From NCBI GenBank assembly GCA_017550445.1, contig JAFZOV010000031.1, positions 1 through 40,297 on the forward strand: DNA of 40,297 bases. The letters run 5' to 3'. Shown here in pieces: positions 21,921-29,659 of this stretch. Every line of letters starts with the position of its first letter. Within the stretch, counting starts at the first letter, position 1. The DNA is from Fibrobacter sp. GTDB lineage: Bacteria; Fibrobacterota; Fibrobacteria; Fibrobacterales; Fibrobacteraceae. Below the pieces are notes generated by a model that was not told the DNA's origin, did no database searches, and saw nothing but the letters and a program-made list of their open reading frames with translations. The position numbers and the translations under genes were made by a program.

Positions 21921-23783
21921 TCAATAACAACGGACCTTGATTTTTCCTGTTTTTACGGTAAGCCTGATGGTGGAACCATAGGCAGATTCGTTGGAACTGC
22001 TACCGAAAAGAGTGCTGTAATTGTAGCGATTATTGTCATTGGCATTATTAATTTCTCCGGAGTTGGTGCTGGTCAACCAGGTACCGGTACCATAGCCAGA
22101 TACGGTGACTCCAGAATCTTCGTCATATTCGGAGTAGTAGGAATCAAACCTAACTGAACTGTAGCCAATTTCAGAGCAAGCGTATGTCAGATCGTACGTT
22201 CCGACATCAAAAGTCAATCCCGAGGTGCTGTTCAAGGCGTTTCCGCAATTGGTGCCACAGGAGTAGCCACAAGACAGATCCATGGTGGTGGAATCCTCGT
22301 TCATGACGGTAACCTTGGTGATGCCGGTGAAACTCTTGGAGGTGTAGGCGTTACCTTCGGCATCAGCGGAGTCTACTCCCGTCCAGGTGTAGTTGGCGAT
22401 GGGAGCGTAAGACTTGCAACCCGAAACCACCCAGGCAGTAGTGTTCTTTGTAGATGAACCCGTATTTTCACGGCAAGAACAGCCCGTGAGGGTAGAGGGG
22501 AGAACCTTTACGTAAGATTGACATTGGATGCTGTCTTTGCCATTGATAGAAATATAAGCCCGCCAGGTACCAACTCTGTCGTATATACTTTTCACCGTCA
22601 AGCCATCTGTACCTTGAGCAACATAGGTTGCAACCTCTGCGCCCTTCAGTTTCCATTCGTAGGTCGATGACGCAATGTCATCGATAGATGAAGAATCATA
22701 GGTATAGAGTTTCCATGTTGCGGTATCACCTCGATAAATCCTCGAATAATCATTACAACCGTAATTGTTACATTCCCAATCATTTAAATTTAACGGCTGG
22801 CAATACCCTGTCACATTTCCGGTTCCCGGTGTGTATTCCACCGTGGAGGCGGAGCTGCCATTGATGATGATAACCGTAGCAGAAGATGAAGAACGGGAAC
22901 TGGAGGACACGTAAACGGTGATGGGATCCATGGTGGTGCTGATCAACTCACCCTTGCCGTTGTAATTATTCGTGATGTTGATGTTCCCCTTGATGGTGCT
23001 AGTGTCTTTTCCGCAAACAAAGGTAACGGTAGTGTCGGTGGCGGACGCAATTTTACAACTCTCGCCATCCTTACCCTTTTCGCCAGGAATTATATTACTG
23101 ATGATTACAGAGTCCTTGCCACAGATAAACGCCACGGCGGTGTCGCCTACAGCCTTGGCAGAACAGCCTGCACCGCTAACATCTTCACCATTTTTCCCGT
23201 CCTTGCCGTTTTTTCCATTGAAGATTACGCCAACCAAGGTATCGGCGCAATAGAGACTGTATCCGGAATCGTCGCCAACTTCGTATGCCGTTGCGTAACA
23301 GCTCTTGCCATCAACGCCATCGATACCATTCTTGCCATCAACTCCATTCTTTCCATTCAGCACAGCGACAGCGGTTTCGCCACAAATGACATAGATACCG
23401 CTTCCATCGGGAATTATGGATGTTCCGCAAGAAGTCCCATCAACACCGTCCGTACCGTCTTTGCCTTTTGCACCATTAAGAATGACTCCGGTATTGTTTC
23501 CGCATTTGACAGAATAGCCCAAATTGTCGTCAAGCTCGGTCAAAGAGCAGCCAACGCCGTCTTTGCCATTTGCGCCATTGATCAAGGTACCAACAACCTC
23601 GCCGTCACACACCACATCGATTCCAGCAGAGGTCTGGGACATCTTGCAGCTCGCCACATTCTGGATTGAGCCCGATACAGGATTTTGTGTGCCGGAGTTA
23701 GACTGGTTTGTATCAACCACGTTAGTGGATTCGCAGGCCACCAATACGAGGGCGGTTGCAAATAGAATATTTTCAAATTTCAT
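21921..23783 (-). CDS. Large surface lipoprotein: six two-Cys modules with collagen-like linkers
   Basis: 620 residues, family not recognised. The lipobox is LVLVACES (Cys17). Residues ~43-280 contain six tandem modules of ~35-45 residues, each with one Cys pair: 46/59, 79/94, 119/134, 162/179, 207/221, 243/257. Each ends in a CG-x-V strand. The modules are joined by Gly-X-Y linkers such as NGKNGKDGKNGED and GTDGVDG, as in collagen-like bacterial proteins. A Ser-rich stretch (SSSSRSSSS, ~295) leads to a C-terminal half with Ig-like strands and further Cys clusters (SCGYSCGTNCGN). It is probably an exposed stalk-and-head adhesin or binding protein; the partner is unknown. The promoter is TTGACA-17-TATATT (23811-23839). 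Confidence 0.72.
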   Translation of the reverse strand: MKFENILFATALVLVACESTNVVDTNQSNSGTQNPVSGSIQNVASCKMSQTSAGIDVVCDGEVVGTLINGANGKDGVGCSLTELDDNLGYSVKCGNNTGVILNGAKGKDGTDGVDGTSCGTSIIPDGSGIYVICGETAVAVLNGKNGVDGKNGIDGVDGKSCYATAYEVGDDSGYSLYCADTLVGVIFNGKNGKDGKNGEDVSGAGCSAKAVGDTAVAFICGKDSVIISNIIPGEKGKDGESCKIASATDTTVTFVCGKDTSTIKGNINITNNYNGKGELISTTMDPITVYVSSSSRSSSSATVIIINGSSASTVEYTPGTGNVTGYCQPLNLNDWECNNYGCNDYSRIYRGDTATWKLYTYDSSSIDDIASSTYEWKLKGAEVATYVAQGTDGLTVKSIYDRVGTWRAYISINGKDSIQCQSYVKVLPSTLTGCSCRENTGSSTKNTTAWVVSGCKSYAPIANYTWTGVDSADAEGNAYTSKSFTGITKVTVMNEDSTTMDLSCGYSCGTNCGNALNSTSGLTFDVGTYDLTYACSEIGYSSVRFDSYYSEYDEDSGVTVSGYGTGTWLTSTNSGEINNANDNNRYNYSTLFGSSSNESAYGSTIRLTVKTGKIKVRCY

Positions 23784-23810
23784 AAAGAAACACCTCTTTT
23801 ATACAACCAC

Positions 23811-23839
23811 AATATAAATACAAAGACGGCGAATGTCAA
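23811..23839 (-). promoter_or_regulatory. Promoter of the collagen-like lipoprotein gene
   Basis: On the minus strand TTGACA (23834-23839), 17 nt and TATATT (23811-23816). The leader is ~20 nt with GAGGTG as ribosome-binding site. Confidence 0.85.
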
Positions 23840-23906
23840 GAATTATTTACAAACATCGAACGCCTTTGACAATTATCACAGATACCCTGTATTTGCTATA
23901 AGACAT

Positions 23907-23941
23907 TTGAAACTGAAAGCACTTTAGTTTATATTAGCGTT
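23907..23941 (+). promoter_or_regulatory. Promoter of GH9, predicted leaderless
   Basis: TTGAAA (23907-23912), 17 nt, TATATT (23930-23935), 6 nt, ATG 23942. It has the same -35/-10 pair and spacing as the tRNA-Cys promoter, so the -10 is well supported and the transcript should begin at the start codon. Confidence 0.72.
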
Positions 23942-26119
23942 ATGAAACACAAGCTTTTCGCAAAGATTTCTTTGGCGGTTTCGGCAGCGGCAACAGCAGC
24001 CTCCGCCGACAACACCTTTTACATCAACCAGGCGGGTTACGACTGGGACAAGCCCATTACAATTGTGGTCAAGAGCGACCAAGATCTTGAAGGCGCCGAA
24101 TGGACGCTTTGGTACGCCCCCAGAGAAGACATGACCGGGGCCTCCGTTGCAACTGGTAAAGTAAGCAAAGGCGAAAACCCCGATAACTGGACAAGCAACG
24201 GCAAGTTCTACGTCATCGACATCAGCGGAAAAATCCCCGCCACCCCAAGCGGCAACAACGGCGAAAACCGCCCTATGTCGGGCAATTACCATGTAGAAAT
24301 CACCAAGGGCAGCCCCTCCGCATCAGACGTTTTCTATGTCGGGCAAAACACCCTTGCAGAAAAGACGCTCGGCATGGTCATGAACTATTTCTACAATGAC
24401 CGCGCCTCCGCAGATGCCATCCAGCAAGAAGACCAGAAGCTCCCAGTCTACGGAAGCAGCGGAGTCACCCACGACGCAAGGGGCGGCTGGTACGACGCCA
24501 GCGGCGACGCAAGCAAATATTTCAGCCACCTTTCTTACGCCAACTACCTGAATCCGCAGCAGATTCCCTTGACCGTATGGTCCCTCGCCTTTGCTGCAGA
24601 ACACATTCCGAATCTTCTTAAAAGCACCTCTACCAAAGCTACCGCCAGTGAAGAAGCCGCTTATGGCGCAGACTTCTTGGTCCGCATGCTAGACGACCAA
24701 GGATTCTTTTACATGACCGTATTTGACAACTGGGGAACAAAATCACGCAAGCTATGCGCATTCTCTGGCCCCAATGGCGATTTGAGCGCCAACTACCAGA
24801 CCGCATTCCGTGAAGGCGGCGGTATGGCAATCGCAGCACTCGCCCGAATTTCTAAACTCGGTGCAAAAGGCGACTATACCAGCGAGCAATACTTGGCCGC
24901 TGCACAAAAAGCCTATACCCATTTGAAATCGAAGCAGAGCATTGGCGGTGACTGCGCCTACTGTGACGACGGCAAAGAAAACATCATCGACGATTACACC
25001 GCACTCCTTGCCGCAACAGAACTTTTCTTTGCGACCAACGGAAAAAGCGAATACATGAACGACATGGAAAAGCGCGCCGCCAACCTTGCAGAACGAATCA
25101 GCAAAGATGGTTACTTCTGGAGCGACAACGCCAAGACGCGCCCCTTCTGGCACGCCAGCGACGCAGGGCTTCCGCTTATTGCACTGATTCGATTCCTCGA
25201 AGCCGAAATGCGAATCGAGCGTGAACCATGCCCTGCTAACGCAGACTGCGCCCTTGATCAGGCTGAAATTGCAATAAGCAACGCTTATGAAGCCGTCACA
25301 AAACATTTAGACTGGCTGATATCCATCACCAACAAAGTCGAAAACCCGTTCGGCTACGCCCGCCAGACCTACAAGACCGGCGGAAGCATCAAGGACGGAT
25401 TCTTTATTCCTCATGACAACGAAAGCAATTACTGGTGGCAGGGCGAAGACGCTCGTATCGCAAGCCTTGCGGCCGCGGCCACTTACGCAATTCGAGCCTT
25501 GAATTACAGTAATTCCAATGCAGCGGACAAGTACGCCACCGACCAGCTAGACTGGATTTTGGGCAAGAACCCCTACAGCACATGCATGATGTACGGCATC
25601 GGTAAAAAGAACCCCGCAAAATACAGCGGCCAGTCTAATTACGCAACGACCCTACAGGGCGGCATCGCCAATGGAATTACCGGCAAAAACAACGATGGTT
25701 CCGGAATCGCCTGGGATGACGACGGCGTTTCGGCAGTAGGTTTCGACCCCCTTAAAGAAGCCTGGAACAATTGGCGCTGGATTGAGCAATGGATTCCCCA
25801 TAGTACCTGGTACCTAAACGCACTAGTTGCCCGCTACAACGAGAACCCTCAAAAAATCACTAACGGTGCCAATGGCATTCATGATAAAAAGATTGTTCCC
25901 ATTAATGGCATAAGCGTCCAACAGAATGGCCATGCCTTGTCAATTACCGTTTCAGGAAAACATCAAGGACAAGTCCATCTCTTCACTCTGAACGGAGCCA
26001 AAATCGCATCGGGCAACCTGACAGCAGGTCGAGCCTCATTAGAGCTGAAGAATGTCCAAAGCGGAATCTATATGGTCAAGGTCGAAGGCCTTGGCGCAAA
26101 GAGAATTTCGGTGAAATGA
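23942..26119 (+). CDS. Secreted glycoside hydrolase family 9 enzyme (endoglucanase-like)
   Basis: 725 residues. The signal peptide ends near AAASA. An N-terminal Ig-like CelD_N domain (~23-130, starting YINQAGYDWDKPITIVV) precedes the (alpha/alpha)6 GH9 barrel. The nucleophile/base region reads GGWYDASGDASKYFSH, where cellulases usually have GGWYDAGDxxKY. DWILGKNPYSTCMMYGIG matches the GH9 DYxLGxNP motif. EQWIPHSTWYLNALVARY holds the candidate acid Glu. The last ~70 residues form a type IX-like sorting domain (FTLNGAKIASGNL, then GIYMVKVEGLGAKRISVK). It likely attacks cellulose or mixed-linkage glucan outside the cell; glucosaminidase-like GH9 activity cannot be excluded. Confidence 0.88.
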   Translation: MKHKLFAKISLAVSAAATAASADNTFYINQAGYDWDKPITIVVKSDQDLEGAEWTLWYAPREDMTGASVATGKVSKGENPDNWTSNGKFYVIDISGKIPATPSGNNGENRPMSGNYHVEITKGSPSASDVFYVGQNTLAEKTLGMVMNYFYNDRASADAIQQEDQKLPVYGSSGVTHDARGGWYDASGDASKYFSHLSYANYLNPQQIPLTVWSLAFAAEHIPNLLKSTSTKATASEEAAYGADFLVRMLDDQGFFYMTVFDNWGTKSRKLCAFSGPNGDLSANYQTAFREGGGMAIAALARISKLGAKGDYTSEQYLAAAQKAYTHLKSKQSIGGDCAYCDDGKENIIDDYTALLAATELFFATNGKSEYMNDMEKRAANLAERISKDGYFWSDNAKTRPFWHASDAGLPLIALIRFLEAEMRIEREPCPANADCALDQAEIAISNAYEAVTKHLDWLISITNKVENPFGYARQTYKTGGSIKDGFFIPHDNESNYWWQGEDARIASLAAAATYAIRALNYSNSNAADKYATDQLDWILGKNPYSTCMMYGIGKKNPAKYSGQSNYATTLQGGIANGITGKNNDGSGIAWDDDGVSAVGFDPLKEAWNNWRWIEQWIPHSTWYLNALVARYNENPQKITNGANGIHDKKIVPINGISVQQNGHALSITVSGKHQGQVHLFTLNGAKIASGNLTAGRASLELKNVQSGIYMVKVEGLGAKRISVK

Positions 26120-26129
26120 CAGGGTCTTA

Positions 26130-27002
26130 TTAACCTTTAGACAAGGTTAGCAGAACAGCGCCCGCGAGAATGATAAAGGTTGCAAGAAGCAGCTTGACTC
26201 GTTCGCGGGCCGTTTTGTATTCGCCAAAAATCAGCACGCCCCAGCCCAGGTTCACCAGCAAATTCAGCTGAGTGAGCGGGTAACCGATAGCGTAGCCCAG
26301 CGCCCCGTTCACGTCGATTGCCCAGAAGCAACCGTGCATGCCCACCATCCACAAGACACCCATCAAAATGGTAACAAGGCTCGGGACACGGGCATAATCA
26401 AACATCTTTTTGCGACGGACCTCTATAACGGCAATGAGGACTTGGCTACCGACAAACAGGCCTATCGTAAAAGGACACAGGAATTCCACATCTGTCATGG
26501 AAAGCCCTGACAGAACCGAAAGCTTGTAAGGAATCAGGTAAGTTCCAAAGGCAAAGCCGCCCAAAAGGGAACGCCAATTCTTGAAAACGGAACCGCCATG
26601 CGACGGAGAAAGGCGAGAAAGTCCAATCAAGAAACAAGCGATGGCTGGAATCGAAAGGATAAATTTGGATTCTTCGCCGAAGAGGAGTACTCCCGAAAGG
26701 AACGACGCAAGAATGCTTACCCCCATGGCACGCACGCCGGCCCCAGCGAGATCCGCCTCGGCCTGCACCGCCCAAAAACAGAAGGCGCCGCCAGCCACCC
26801 ATAGAAGCCCGCACAACAGCCCCACCGGATGGACATTGAAGGTCCCCGTATAGAACGCCACGACCAAGGCGCTGAGGAGAGCGCCCAGAGTCATCATCGA
26901 AAGATAAGCCCAGCTAGAATATGACGGCCATTTTTTTAGCGGCACCATGTAGGAGCCGAACATGAAAATGGCAAGAATCGCACCAATGTAACTACTTTCC
27001 AA
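26130..27002 (-). CDS. GRP-family sugar transporter (DMT superfamily)
   Basis: 290 residues with ten predicted helices. It has the GRP/RhaT-type features: MFGSYMVPLKKWPSYSSWAY at the start, GAFCFWAVQAEADLAGAGVRAMGV mid-protein, and GCFWAIDVNGALGYAIGYPLTQLNLLVNLGWGVLIFGEYK in the second half. Relatives import glucose or ribose by proton symport in the inner membrane. Its position between GH9 and the GH26 genes suggests uptake of a sugar released by them; the sugar is not known. The start overlaps the end of mnmE by 11 nt on the same strand. A 7-bp hairpin (26131-26149) overlaps the last codons. Confidence 0.85.
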   Translation of the reverse strand: MESSYIGAILAIFMFGSYMVPLKKWPSYSSWAYLSMMTLGALLSALVVAFYTGTFNVHPVGLLCGLLWVAGGAFCFWAVQAEADLAGAGVRAMGVSILASFLSGVLLFGEESKFILSIPAIACFLIGLSRLSPSHGGSVFKNWRSLLGGFAFGTYLIPYKLSVLSGLSMTDVEFLCPFTIGLFVGSQVLIAVIEVRRKKMFDYARVPSLVTILMGVLWMVGMHGCFWAIDVNGALGYAIGYPLTQLNLLVNLGWGVLIFGEYKTARERVKLLLATFIILAGAVLLTLSKG

Positions 27003-28368
27003 TGCAGAACCCCGCGAATATGGATTGTAAAATATCTTCGGACGAAATCTCGCCCGTTATGCTTTGCAGAGCGCGACGCACCAGTTGCATTTCAAATGCC
27101 AGCAATTCCACCGCCGGGTTCGTCTTGAGCAGGTCAAGGACACGATTGACTCCGGCGAGGGCGTCTTCGAGACACGTTTTTTCCCGTTCGCTGGTAATCC
27201 AGAGGTCCTCTTGATTATCGTTCTTCTTGAACAAGGCGGCATTCATGACTCGCTTGAGTTCGGCGAGGCCTTCGCCCGTTTTAGAAGAAACAGAAAGACA
27301 ATTCGGATTTCGGATTTCGGAATTAGGAATTACTTCGTCCTTCGAATTCAACAAATCGCACTTGGAATAGACAATGGCATCGGGTTGGATTGCTTCAGGA
27401 GATCCTTCGACGCGCTGCGCTCGCTCAGGATGACACAACGCGCCGTCCACCACCAGAATCTTCAAATCCGCTTCTTCCAGAATCTCGCGGGACTTTTTCA
27501 TGCTCAGGGCATCAAGTTCGTCGGTTGCCTTATCCGCAATGCCCGCGGTATCCACCAGACGGATTTCACCGCCGTCCAGGAACAGCCGCACTTCCACGAA
27601 GTCTCGCGTCGTACCGGGCACGTTGCTCACAAGCACGCGATCTTCGCCCAGAAGGGCATTCACCAAGCTGGACTTACCCGCGTTGGGGGCACCATAAAGC
27701 ACAGCCAGCGGAAGCCTGCTCAAGGAGGCCTTGCCACGGAAGCTGTTCAAAATCTGCTGGATTGACTCCCGGATAGAAACAAATCTCGTTTCCCAGCCTG
27801 CAAAATCAGGGTCGGCCTCTTCTTCGGCAAAATCCACGTCGAGTTCGAGGCGGGCCGAAATATCTTTCACCTGGGCGGTCAGCGTCGCAATCTTCTTGGA
27901 AAGCGCACCCGACAAAAGGCGGTGGGCGTTTTCCAATTCCGCGCGATTTGCACTGTGAATCACGTCGGCAACAGATTCGGCCTGAGTCAAGTCCATCTTG
28001 CCGTTCAAAAAGGCGCGGCGGGTGTATTCCCCCGGTTCTGCAAGGCGCACCCCCTCGATGCTCCGAATGGCCTGCAACAGGTCCCGGACTATCAGCGGGT
28101 TTCCATGAGGGTAAAGTTCCAGCACATCTTCGCCAGTGTAGGAATTCGGCGATTCGAAATAGATGTACAGAAGACTGTCGAGAACTTTCCCCGATTTCGG
28201 GTCGCGAGCCGTTCCGAGATTCGCCTTTCGAGGTTCAAGCCCCTTGAGGGCCTTGGGGCCAAACAGGCCTTCAACGACATTTCGGACACGGGAGCCACTC
28301 ACACGGAGGGCCGCCACGGCACTCACGCCCATGGGCGTCATCGGCGCAACAATGGTCTGGGAATCCAT
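26992..28368 (-). CDS. mnmE: tRNA uridine-5-carboxymethylaminomethyl GTPase MnmE with repeat-derived insertions
   Basis: 458 residues from ATG 28368 (MDSQTIVAPMTP, the family N-terminus); the 8-residue extension is rejected. With MnmG it modifies wobble U34 of certain tRNAs. It has an N-terminal folate-binding domain, a helical domain and a G domain with G1 GAPNAGKSS, G2 TTRD, G3 DTAG, and a G4 reading SKCD instead of NKxD. It ends with the essential C-terminal FCIGK. Two insertions lie in the G domain. One (LCHPERAQRVEGSPE, ~331-345) is a TGTCAT element. The other (VIPNSEIRNPN, ~364-374) is an AATTCGG heptamer array. TATCTT lies 7 nt before the start, so it is predicted leaderless. Confidence 0.93.
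   Translation of the reverse strand: MDSQTIVAPMTPMGVSAVAALRVSGSRVRNVVEGLFGPKALKGLEPRKANLGTARDPKSGKVLDSLLYIYFESPNSYTGEDVLELYPHGNPLIVRDLLQAIRSIEGVRLAEPGEYTRRAFLNGKMDLTQAESVADVIHSANRAELENAHRLLSGALSKKIATLTAQVKDISARLELDVDFAEEEADPDFAGWETRFVSIRESIQQILNSFRGKASLSRLPLAVLYGAPNAGKSSLVNALLGEDRVLVSNVPGTTRDFVEVRLFLDGGEIRLVDTAGIADKATDELDALSMKKSREILEEADLKILVVDGALCHPERAQRVEGSPEAIQPDAIVYSKCDLLNSKDEVIPNSEIRNPNCLSVSSKTGEGLAELKRVMNAALFKKNDNQEDLWITSEREKTCLEDALAGVNRVLDLLKTNPAVELLAFEMQLVRRALQSITGEISSEDILQSIFAGFCIGK
27300..27334 (+). repeat. AATTCGG-family heptamer array inside mnmE
   Basis: Units in register: AATTCGG, ATTTCGG, ATTTCGG, AATTAGG, AATTACT. In the mnmE frame it encodes VIPNSEIRNPN between the G4 and G5 motifs. 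Confidence 0.85.
27397..27435 (-). repeat. TGTCAT...ATCTCCT element inside mnmE
   Basis: On the minus strand it starts TGTCATCCTGAGCGAGCG and ends AAGGATCTCCT. The outer ATCCT/AGGAT pair and the inner GC-rich palindrome differ from the other two copies, but the ends are identical. It is read through in frame as CHPERAQRVEGSPE. Confidence 0.8.
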
Positions 28369-28381
28369 GGAGCGAAAGATA
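28369..28381 (-). promoter_or_regulatory. -10 element of predicted leaderless mnmE
   Basis: On the minus strand TATCTT (28376-28381), 7 nt, then ATG 28368. It supports the shorter start. Confidence 0.5.
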
Positions 28382-28477
28382 GTAAAACACATCCTCGGTC
28401 GAATTGTATTTTAATATTTTCTTATTTGATTGTTGCAAAGGCCCTCTTTAACCGGTTTTTAATTAAATTATTTTCAT

Positions 28478-29503
28478 ATGAGTCAATTCAAGCTTATTTC
28501 CCGCCCTTTGGGCACCATCCCCTGTTTTGTGTTACAACGTGACGACGGAGCCGAAATCGAAATCTTGAGCGGTTTCGGCAGCGGCTTGAACGCCTGGCGA
28601 GTACCCGTCGAAAACGCCCAGAACAAACGCACCTCGACCATGCTCGACTTGCTCTACGGCTACAGGGACGAAGCGACTCTCCGCAAAATTTCTCCCGACA
28701 CCAATGCCGGTTGCAGACTCACCCCCTTCCCGGGACGCACCGCCTTTGCAAAATTCAGCTGGCAGGGCAAAACTTACGAACTTGTAAATAACGTAAGCTG
28801 GGCTCCCCACGCTCTCCACGGATTCTTGCAGGACAAGCTGTGGGAATTTGAATCCTTCGAAAGTGAAAACGACTGCTGCACCGCTGTATTCACCTGCGAC
28901 TGGCCGGGCGCCTTTGCCGGATTCCCGTTCCCCTACCGCGCTACGAATGCAATCACCTTTACCGGAGAAAGCGTTTCCATTTCTTCGACTGTCAAAAACA
29001 TCGGCAAGACCGACATGCCTTATTCCGAAGGCTGGCACCCCTACTTTATGTTGGGTGAAAAAATTGACAACCTGAATTTAAAGCTGCCCAAGTGCTCCCT
29101 CGCCCTTTTGGACAAGGCAGACATTCCCACCGGAGAATACAAAGAAGACTCCCGTTTCGAAAGTGGCCGCAAAATCAATGACGAATTCATCAATGACTGT
29201 TTCTGCCTCGAAAAAGATGTCGCAGAACTGCAAGCCAACGGTTCGGACTTCATCAACAACGCCCACGTTTTGCTCGAAAGCGACCGTTACGCATTGGACA
29301 TTTGGCAAAAGGCCGGAATCGAACAGTATAACGCCATTCAGATATACACCCCGCCTGACCGCATGAGCATCGCCATCGAGCCCATGACAACAGAACCCGA
29401 CGCACTGAACCACCATCGCGGTTTGATTGTTATCCCGCCGGGTGAAGAACGCACGTTTACCTTCGGGTTCCGTTTCCACGAAAAAACGGGCATCGAGTTA
29501 TAA
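28478..29503 (+). CDS. galM: Aldose 1-epimerase (mutarotase family)
   Basis: 341 residues, normal length. It interconverts alpha and beta anomers of hexoses. Family motifs are NAGCRLTPFPGRTA, PHALHGFLQDKLWEF (first catalytic His), PYSEGWHPYFMLG (second His), and the C-terminal IQIYTPPDRMSIAIEPMTTEPDALNH with the catalytic Glu. No signal peptide is seen, so it is cytoplasmic. It is divergent from mnmE and located just upstream of the GH26 genes, where it could process incoming mannan- or glucan-derived sugars. TAAATT lies 8 nt before ATG 28478 and no clear ribosome-binding site is present. Confidence 0.9.
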   Translation: MSQFKLISRPLGTIPCFVLQRDDGAEIEILSGFGSGLNAWRVPVENAQNKRTSTMLDLLYGYRDEATLRKISPDTNAGCRLTPFPGRTAFAKFSWQGKTYELVNNVSWAPHALHGFLQDKLWEFESFESENDCCTAVFTCDWPGAFAGFPFPYRATNAITFTGESVSISSTVKNIGKTDMPYSEGWHPYFMLGEKIDNLNLKLPKCSLALLDKADIPTGEYKEDSRFESGRKINDEFINDCFCLEKDVAELQANGSDFINNAHVLLESDRYALDIWQKAGIEQYNAIQIYTPPDRMSIAIEPMTTEPDALNHHRGLIVIPPGEERTFTFGFRFHEKTGIEL

Positions 29504-29530
29504 TTACGCGAAATACACGTAGATAAATTA

Positions 29531-29560
29531 TGAAATCCGCCTAAAAAGGCGGATTTTTTT
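29531..29560 (+). terminator. galM terminator
   Basis: AAATCCGCC and GGCGGATTT form a 9-bp stem with a 6-nt loop followed by a T-run. Confidence 0.93.
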
Positions 29561-29606
29561 GTTGAGAATTACCCAACGTTTTATTCAACGGCTTTCAAAA
29601 ATTCCT

Positions 29607-29634
29607 TTGAGACCCACATTTATAAACCTATTTT
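29607..29634 (+). promoter_or_regulatory. Promoter of the first GH26 gene
   Basis: TTGAGA (29607-29612), 16 nt, TATTTT (29629-29634). An ATTTATAAACC motif (29618-29628) inside the spacer recurs at 31571-31581 before the second GH26 gene and may be a shared operator. Confidence 0.5.
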
Positions 29635-29659
29635 CAAAAGCGAAAATATAGGAGCACGT

